From Oreohelix idahoensis (lineage: Eukaryota > Mollusca > Gastropoda > Stylommatophora > Oreohelicidae), in contig JAMPIV010000305.1 in the NCBI GenBank assembly GCA_024509875.1, forward strand, positions 62,001 through 126,000: DNA of 64,000 nucleotides, written 5' to 3'. Shown here piece after piece: positions 57,336-64,000 of this stretch. A model generated the notes under the pieces. That model saw only the letters and a program-made list of their open reading frames with translations, was not told where the DNA came from and searched no databases. Made by a program: the position numbers and the translations under genes. Positions within the stretch are counted from its first letter, which is position 1. The number at the start of each line of letters is the position of its first letter.

Positions 57336-57815
57336 TGGTGGTGATGATGATGGTGGTGGTGATGATGATGGTGGTGGTGATGATGATGGTGGTGGTGATG
57401 GTGGTGATGATGGTGGTGGTGATGATGGTGGTGGTGATGATGATGGTGGTGGTGATGATGATGGTGGTGGTGGTGGTGATGATGGTGGTGGTGATGATGG
57501 TGGTGGTGGTGGTGGTGGTGATGGTGGTGGTGATGATGGTGGTGGTGGTGATGGTGGTGATGATGATGATGGTGATGGTGGTGGTGATGATGATGGTGGT
57601 GGTGATGATGATGTGATGATGATGGTGGTGGTGATGATGATGGTGGTGGTGGTGATGATGGTGGTGGTGGTGATGATGATGGTGGTGGTGATGATGATGG
57701 TGGTGGTGATGATGATGGTGGTGATGATGGTGGTGGTGATGATGGTGGTGGTGATGATGGTGGTGGTGATGATGATGGTGGTGGTGATGATGATGATGAT
57801 GGTGGTGGTGATGAA
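57336..57815 (+). repeat. (GGTGGTGATGAT)n trinucleotide array
   Basis: About 480 bp built from GTG and ATG/GAT triplets in variable order. The open frames across it encode Asp/Gly or Met/Val runs and are not genes. Confidence 0.97.
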
Positions 57816-57985
57816 GATGATGAGTGATACTCTCCCGATACGTTCTGACGTCTTACACTATGCTCGCAAGCTCTGCTTTAAGTCAACCGCCAAGTTTCAA
57901 CTGGACTGAGCGCACACAACGTCTGAACAAGCAAATCAACATCGATCGATCGCACTTACCGGGTGTTTAACATGTATTAATGTAG
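57815..57985 (+). repeat. Right arm of duplication around the GGTGATGAT array
   Basis: GATGAGTGATACTCTCCC, TATGCTCGCAAG, AGCAAATCAACATCGATCGA, matching 57130-57300 with moderate divergence. Confidence 0.75.
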
Positions 57986-58029
57986 ATCAAAGGTCGATCT
58001 GACTTACACGGTGGTCTACTTCTTGTACC

Positions 58030-58250
58030 TTTTCACTCCTCCTAGGGCACCACTGAAGCTGGTCCTTTAACATGAAGCAAGCATCAAAGCATGCGTGTAC
58101 TCTTAGTGATGGTTTCTGTAGCAACTCATCACGAGGTTGCCAGTCCCACTCACAACATCATGTAAGTCGCCTCTCACATATGCCTAAGGGAGCAGTATCT
58201 ATTCCTTGTCTTCCAATAGACCCCCGGGGACTACACGGGGCTTGCATGTT
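58030..58250 (-). repeat. Repeat X copy 4 (inverted)
   Basis: The minus strand reads GGCAACCTCGTGATGAGTTG, CTACAGAAACCATCACTAAG and ACGCATGCTTTGATGCTTGC, matching the middle of repeat X. Confidence 0.6.
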
Positions 58251-58334
58251 GCTAGGAGATTTACAAGGTTAAGATAAATGTAGTCTTACAGCATGTCGGT
58301 AAGTGAATTGTTCCAGATATATTTGTGAGATAGG

Positions 58335-58400
58335 ATGCCCGGTTCCCTTCATCGGTGCCTCTGCCTTCCCTCACTCAAAGGCTGAGTCGGGCACTCATTT
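58335..58400 (-). repeat. SINE-B fragment
   Basis: TGCCTTCCCTCACTCAAAGG-CTGAGTCGGGCACTCATTT corresponds to the middle of SINE-B (compare 45796-45833). Confidence 0.5.
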
Positions 58401-58624
58401 AAAAGTCTCTATAATTATGCAAGGGTGAACCCACGGAGTCGGGAGGGGAAGAGGGCTGTCCAATAAGATTATATCATGTCGTGGGTTTCCAACCTTTTCC
58501 CCTCATCGTACCCCACTGATTTTCGGTAAACCTTCTCGTAACCTCTTTTCAGTATAAGAGGAAATAAATTATACAATTCGCCATGCACTTGCACATAAGA
58601 AATTACAGAAACAATCAATCAGTT

Positions 58625-58990
58625 AATCAACACTCTTTAGCACCCCAAGAAACATAAGCTTTCAACAAAAACATGCAAAGCCCCCTTGTCACGCGCCACC
58701 AGCTCACGTTGGTTCCACGTTTTCCCCATCATTTTCACTTCGGCGTCCAGTTCTCTTCTCCGCATGTTTTTTCCTCTCTTTTTCTGGAGATTCCAGAACA
58801 AGGACTGCCTTGCAATGCTATCAACAAGTTTCCTCAATGTGTGTCCTATCTATCGCCAGCGTCGTTTTCTCATCTCATGTTCCACTGGCACTTGTCTTGT
58901 TCTTGTCATCAGTTCCATAGTAGTGACTTTGTCAAACCATTTAAATACTTCACTTCTACGCAAGAACCCATTTATGAATATCTGTAGCTT
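58625..58990 (-). pseudogene. LINE family Z 3' end, copy 4
   Basis: Minus strand: an FINGFLRR-type segment, MTRTRQVPVEHEMR, LRKLVDSIARQSLFWN and ELDAEVKMMGKTWN. Frame-broken. It extends further 5' than the 32605 copy and shows the un-amplified form of the sequence that became the 25-bp minisatellite unit. Confidence 0.8.
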
Positions 58991-59327
58991 TTTGGTTCTT
59001 TCTGTTCGAAAAAAAAAAAAAACAGATTGAGTAATATTTCATAAAGAAAACTGTATTCAGTACGCAACAACATTTATAGTATCAAAGTTATTTAATGTTT
59101 ACCAGGACACAGCCGAATTAATTAGTGAACCCATTGACTCTATCTCATGTCATTCAACATTTTTATTCTTGGTACAGTATTTGAAAGAGGTACCCGCATA
59201 TCGCGTTCAGCCTCATGAACTTTATTCTTACAGATTTGACAGAGAACAGGAGTAGCCCTTATCTCTCCAATTCACTTTTTTTTCCACTAACACTACTACT
59301 TTTTAAATATTTTAATAGGATAATAGT

Positions 59328-59600
59328 AAAAGGTAAAGGAACCCGTTACACGCCCATTGAGGCATATTGGGAATATGGTGTTAGGCCCATATTATCTTGA
59401 CCGTCGGCATACGAGGGGTGATGTGGTCGGCATCACGCCGGCCGCCTTAACCTTCCCAGAGTAGCTCTGGTACCCATTTGGGGCTGGGTCGACCCAGGAG
59501 CCGTTTGTGGCCTAAAAATTTTCCGCCTCATCTGGGGATCGAACCATAGACCACTGCGCTAGGAAGCCAGTGCACTAACCACTATGCTACCGCGGCTCTA
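59328..59600 (-). mobile_element. SINE-A copy 2 with 11-bp TSD
   Basis: The perfect TSD AGGATAATAGT lies at 59317-59327 and 59601-59611. The minus strand has GAGCCGCGGTAGCATAGTGG, B box GGTTCGATCCC and the same body as 8111-8389, ending CCTTTACCTTT. It is a full-length copy and confirms the family borders. Confidence 0.93.
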
Positions 59601-60177
59601 AGGATAATAGTTACTTACTAAATACTCCAAGTAGTTCCATGAGACGTTAGTACCCAGTTTGGGAACCTCTTATCTAAGCTGCTAGTCATATAGCTTCTTA
59701 CTTTTAACTTTATTTTATTATGTTTCTTCATTTATTATTCTACTTCTTCTTCCTCCTCTTCTACTCCTGTCCCATTTATGATTATTATTATTACTATTAT
59801 TTTTTGTTTCTTTTCGCTACTTGGTAATTATTTTCCCGGAAGCGGATGTCATTTCGTGTTTCCATTGTACGATTTCCGTCTGACCGACCGACTTAGCAAG
59901 CCACGCTCACTAGCAGGTCTTACGGGTTGTATACAATTGTTTCCCCTCATATCTCTTACTTCGCTCTAGCTTTCTTTCCTTTCCCTGACGAAGGTCTTGT
60001 GGTCGCAACGTAGGCAATTTCCTCTTTGTCCTTTGACCTCGTACGACGAAGTACCATTACCTTTTATTATTATTCACCCACCATGTCTTACCGCAGTTTT
60101 CCTAATCTTCCTTGTTTTAACTTAGAGCAAAATATGTGTCCATAACAAAAATAATAACCAGTAAAAAAAAAAAGATA

Positions 60178-60402
60178 AAAGTAGTCCCATAGCAGATACT
60201 GCCGCATGGGAGAGGTGTGTTAGAGACTTCACTTCAGCATCGAGAGGTGGGGTACCCTTTCGCCTCCTCACTGCCTTTTCCAACCCTAACTCAAGAGCAA
60301 AGTCAGGTATCCATTTGCAGCTGGGTATACTGTAGCGTGCCGGTACCGTAAATCAAACCCGGCACACTTGCCCCGAGAGACAATCGAACGCCCAATAACC
60401 AG
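60178..60402 (-). mobile_element. SINE-B copy 4
   Basis: Minus strand: tRNA-like head with a B-box-like GCGTTCGATTG, then GGTACCGGCACGCTACAGTA, CCCAGCTGCAAATGGATACC, CTCTAACACACC and CAGTATCTGCTATGGGACTA. The order matches 46998-47256. Confidence 0.8.
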
Positions 60403-60801
60403 TATACAATAAGAAAAATAAAACGTTTTTGTGGACACCACCTGTTTCCAACAGTTGTATGTGGGGGTTTTTCCATAATATATTCTAGAAGAGAACATTT
60501 TAATTAAGTACTGACATACAGGTAATATTACTGGCCGTAAACCATATTTATAAACCAGCGTTACCAATAACAGTATGATTTTCCAGTATCAAGTGTTCGA
60601 GATATGGCGATATGTCTGAAGTCACTTGTATCTGACTATTCGATCACCTTGTAAATATAGTTATTATCACGCATCGTTGCGTTCACGGAAAAGTGATAGT
60701 CTCTATGTACTTTCAAATACTACGTCGGCTAATACGTTATGCACTCGTGCATGCATGCGCGGACACAAATACAAACGAACGGGTGCGTGCGTGTATGTGT
60801 A

Positions 60802-61126
60802 GACCGTTCTCGACTTACTACAAGGTTCCGCTCCGACGACCTCGTGTAAGTTGATATGGTCGAAAGTGGGAAATCACTATATACTATATGAACCATAAGG
60901 AAATAAAATCAATTAACATGCCTGAATTCTAAAATGTGTATTTCCTTTTTTTTATATGTTTAACCTAATTTTACTCGTTGTTTATAATCAAATAGTACAA
61001 TGTACACATTATAATATAAAATAACACAATACATGGTACAAATTATAACTGAATCGGATTAATGCGATGACCGTCGTAAGTAAAAGTAGTCGTAAGTAGC
61101 AAACGTCGTAAGTCAAGGACATTCTG
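60802..61126. mobile_element. TA-flanked MITE, pogo/Tigger-like ends
   Basis: Left end GACCGTTCTCGACTTAC; right end (reverse strand) CAGAATGTCCTTGACTTACG, about 14 of 20 matching. TA lies on both sides (60800-60801, 61127-61128). Inside, GTCGTAAGT words recur near the right end. About 325 bp, no ORF, inserted at the start of a LINE Z fragment. Confidence 0.5.
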
Positions 61127-61128
61127 TA

Positions 61129-61275
61129 TATTAAGAATTCCCAGGGTGAGAAAGGTGGGGGGGGGGGGGGGTACCGTAGAACTCACGGAGAAGAGAACTG
61201 GAGGCGGACATAAAGGGTATGAACAAGACATGGAAAGCTCCTGAGCTGATGTCACGTGACAGGAAGACGTTTATC
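61129..61275 (+). pseudogene. LINE family Z 3' end, copy 5
   Basis: AGAATTCCCAGGGTGAGAAA, G-run, GAGAAGAGAACTGGAGGCGG, ATGAACAAGACATGGAAAGC and GACAGGAAGACGT match 30345-30460. It is truncated on both sides. Confidence 0.72.
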
Positions 61276-61469
61276 CCATATATAAAATCCCAGCTTTTTC
61301 TGTCAGTGCGTAACGCTAAAGGATGCAACTTTGGTTGAAAGTTAGACATTAAATGTATTGTTTCTCTTATATGTACTCTCCCGAAAAAAGTAACATTTAC
61401 AAAAGAAGAATGCGCAAATGACGGAGTGCACAAAAATATATTTATAGAATGTGTGATCCCGTATACATA

Positions 61470-61665
61470 CGAGGGACGTTCAGAAAGTAATGCACCACAT
61501 CGTTTTTCTCAGGAGCTATTTAAAAAGCATGAAATTTATACACAATATACATGGATATGTCATGTAAACATCGGTATTATTCAACATAATCCCCATCAAC
61601 TTGTACGGCTTTATGCCAGCGCAAAACAAGTGCATGTATTCCTTGCCCGTTGTCGTGGAATATTC
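61470..61665 (-). pseudogene. mariner transposon 3' remnant
   Basis: On + the end CGAGGGACGTTCAGAAAGTA is a mariner-type terminal repeat after a TA. The minus strand encodes GIHALVLRWHKAVQVDGDYV followed by E and a stop, the C-terminal signature of mariner transposases. The rest of the transposon is missing. Immediately left, 61434-61466 (TATTTATAGAATGTGTGATC) is a SINE-D fragment. Confidence 0.75.
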
Positions 61666-62466
61666 TAATCCACATATATAAATTATCAAGTAAATATAAA
61701 GCCTAATAAATACATATAATAAATAAAGGAAGAATGTGCTGCCTTTCTAAGAAAAACCTTGAAATATGCAAGTTGACCTAAATTTTAAATTCCATTCATG
61801 TCTTTTTCTACACTATGTTACCAAGATCAAAAGACAGATGGACAAAAGGATAGCGAGAAGGGAGAGGCAGAAAGCCGAACACTAAACCCGCTTCGCGCGA
61901 TACACAAATGCTGCCATCACGCGTGTAAGACTACATGCACTAACTTTTTTTTCAGACGGACAGTGATAAAATACATTACCCATCCCAGAGTTAGGTTTAT
62001 AAATCATAAAAAACGCTTATTAGGAAAGATAACAATAGATGGGTTTACGGTTGAAAACATAACAGTACCCAGACAGCACATCTTCGAAACAGGAGGTAGA
62101 AAATACATATTTTGAACGCAGCCACGTAGCTCTTTTAAATTTGGATATTTGGGTTCCTTAGGGCTTGCTGACAAAGAATATGTAAAACGTTACGCAAATA
62201 GTCCAGGAATTAATAAATTATAACCAAAATAAAATAGTGGGGATGCCTGACAACACAACAAAAATCATTTCTGCTCATAAAATTTTTTTTTATAACGTGT
62301 TTGAAAAAAAATACTTACGTTACAGAAATAGCCTACCATGTAAACTCCAAATTGATTGGAGCGCAACAAATGAAAGACTAACCACGATTGGTCGGGCTAT
62401 AAATACTATCTTTCGTTTGTTAGGGGGAGACGTGAAAAGGTAACATTTTTTCAAACACTTGTCGAA
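61666..62466. other. No gene seen
   Basis: AT-rich; ORFs at 61798-62115 and 62237-62443 have no recognisable family features. Confidence 0.35.
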
Positions 62467-62467
62467 A

Positions 62468-62530
62468 CGTGGCCTCATTGGCTAGACTCGCTGATATACT
62501 CACTTAGGAGCGTTAGTTCGAGACCACTAG
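62468..62530 (+). repeat. tRNA-like SINE head
   Basis: GTGGCCTCATTGGCTAGACT (A-box region) and AGTTCGAGACC (B-box-like, 62515-62525). A retroposon head without a second copy in the window. Confidence 0.45.
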
Positions 62531-63038
62531 TGCAAATAAGCTTGATAAAGCAACAGTGCGTTGAAGCCAGCTCATATTTTTTGCTAAATAAAAGCCTGGA
62601 ACATAAGCAGATGGGAATTTGTGCCAGAAGTTGTGCCAGAATTCATTGCTAATCAACGTATCTGTGTTTAATTCTATGAATTGTGGTAAGCTTGAACCAT
62701 TCAGTATCTTTTAATGAAAATTGAATGTGAATTGTTAATTTATGCCTGTATATATATATGTGTAGTTCAGTGGCAAACGTGAGGTAAAGCCTATAATGCT
62801 CCAGCCTGAACAGAGGGTGTCGGAGGAAAGTAAAACGGCATGGAATGGCCAAATAGTACACTGACACCTAGATGATTGACTAGAAAGAAATAATGCTGGA
62901 ATTGCAGAGGCGTAGTAACCATTAAGGAGGTTAATGCTGGTATAAAGTACTTCAGAATGAAGCTGACAGTTGGCCTAACGCTCTGAACTCAATGTTTGTG
63001 ATGTATTGTGATCAGTGTAAAAAGAAAATATAAATTAG

Positions 63039-63290
63039 TTATGAAGTAGAAGGTACATCCTTCTTGATTTCAGGGACCGTGGTCTTGATGGTACTGAGCA
63101 GCACCTGGTCAGAGCTTTGCTGAATCCAGAGTCGGACAGCATACTCCTTGGTCTTTTTAGCTATCAGTGAGGTGTCTCCAGAGCCCAGGGGAGAATTCGA
63201 GCAGAGGAGTCCTTTCCTGCCGCCATCACGCAAGATAAGCTGAATTGGCCAGCTGAGCTCAACTTTATGTCCCCTCATCTTGAAATGACT
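63039..63290 (-). CDS. Unidentified exon-like ORF
   Basis: The minus-strand frame reads MRGHKVELSWPIQLILRDGG, RKGLLCSNSPLGSGDTSLIA, KKTKEYAVRLWIQQSSDQVL and then LSTIKTTVPEIKKDVPSTS to a stop at 63039. GC content is clearly above the AT-rich surroundings, as for the PAPSS exon, and the composition looks like a soluble protein. TTTCAAG just before the ATG could be a splice acceptor, making this the last coding exon of an unknown gene. No family is recognised. It could also be an old retroelement piece. No poly(A) signal was found close by. Confidence 0.4.
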   Translation of the reverse strand, partial: SHFKMRGHKVELSWPIQLILRDGGRKGLLCSNSPLGSGDTSLIAKKTKEYAVRLWIQQSSDQVLLSTIKTTVPEIKKDVPSTS

Positions 63291-63801
63291 TTGTAAAAAT
63301 AACATTCAGAGGGGAATTTAATTGTCTTAATATCAGGAACTGAGAACATCTCCAATACTAGTCCCTAAAGACAAACTATTGAAGTCATGATGACAAATAC
63401 CAACAGAGCTTGAACAAAACAAAACCAGTATTACCTCATATTACTACTACACAACTGACACACATAGGATATTTTTAATAATATATGTCACTACAATATT
63501 CATATTGATAAAGTCTGTACATATACTTGTAATTAAAATTGATTGTGATTCCTGGTTCCTTTGTATTTGAATCAGGACACATATACCTTTATGACAAAAA
63601 TGAATACATATTGTTATTTGAAAAGTTATCAGTGACTCCTTAAGATATTCTCATAGAGTGTTATATGTATGTGAGTGTCACAGTGTTGTCAAGAGTAGTG
63701 GATTAAATTAAATTGTTTATCTGTCTGTTGTTGTGATTTACCCTTCATCATACACATACCCTAGACACATAACGTAGTCATCACACTATTCCAGAATAAT
63801 T

Positions 63802-63899
63802 CTGACTGAGATATATATAGATATGTGGTAGCAAGTAAGGTTATCTATAATACACTACTCTTAATAGATATAGATACCTTCACAGCTGATCTCAGTCAG
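63802..63899. repeat. Short inverted repeat
   Basis: CTGACTGAGAT (63802-63812) and ATCTCAGTCAG (63889-63899) form an 11-bp stem around a 76-bp AT-rich loop. It may be a degraded MITE; no TSD is evident. Confidence 0.4.
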
Positions 63900-64000
63900 T
63901 ACACTAAGTCCCCTATAAATATTTATAACATCCCACTTCACCACACCCGTACCAGATTTTGTCTTGATCATGTAGCAATTTCTTCGCTGCATGATTCACT

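Noticed and set aside
57259..57909. 216-aa Asp/Gly and Met/Val ORF
   Set aside because: Triplet microsatellite translation.

Overview
The window reads as animal (invertebrate) nuclear DNA and is almost entirely transposable elements. The only confidently identified host gene fragment is one spliced exon of a bifunctional PAPS synthase (APS-kinase P-loop part) on the minus strand at 30824-31017, with GT/AG borders. The surrounding sequence is therefore probably intronic to that gene, at least near the exon. Repeat content (tRNA-derived SINEs, several LINE types, Tc1, mariner, pogo/Tigger, hAT and piggyBac relics, Ty3/gypsy elements) fits a metazoan such as a mollusc or another lophotrochozoan, but the phylum cannot be fixed from the sequence alone.

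Layout. 1-3575 is a nearly pure C/A polymer and 3576-5450 a G-depleted transition; this looks like a low-quality contig end. 5.9-9.1 kb holds LINE fragments, a SINE with target-site duplication (TSD) and a 3'-end repeat family (called X here). 9127-29928 is one composite locus. A Ty3/gypsy element (family A, LTRs 9227-9998 and 25873-26184) is split by a complete second element (family B, 15588-24763, 5-bp TSD GTTAC). It is joined tail-to-tail to an inverted, truncated A copy (26185-29828), which itself carries a 5'-truncated LINE (27830-28349, 12-bp TSD). The whole is bracketed by a 100-bp direct repeat of flanking DNA. Both gypsy families have the unusual order Gag-PR-INT-RT-RNaseH (Ty1/copia-like order in a Ty3/gypsy element, as in Gmr1-type elements) and a SCAN-like Gag.

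30-38 kb: the PAPSS exon, LINE 3' ends (family Z), a piggyBac MITE, a hAT MITE with perfect 8-bp TSD, and a 2.4-kb minisatellite (about 96 x 25 bp) that grew out of the coding sequence of a family-Z LINE. 38-48 kb: several SINE families with TSDs, a broken Tigger transposon (43257-45113), a diverged tandem repeat and nested SINE/LINE insertions. 49-54 kb: a nearly complete Tc1-like transposon (49325-50853), a long-TIR foldback MITE (53227-53490) and long microsatellites. 55-64 kb: LINE relics, a duplicated segment around a GGTGATGAT-type array, SINEs, a mariner tail, and an unidentified exon-like ORF at 63039-63290.

No operon, CRISPR or prokaryotic system is present. The most notable biology is the SCAN-type, INT-before-RT gypsy pair with its inverted composite structure, and the birth of a minisatellite inside a LINE ORF.
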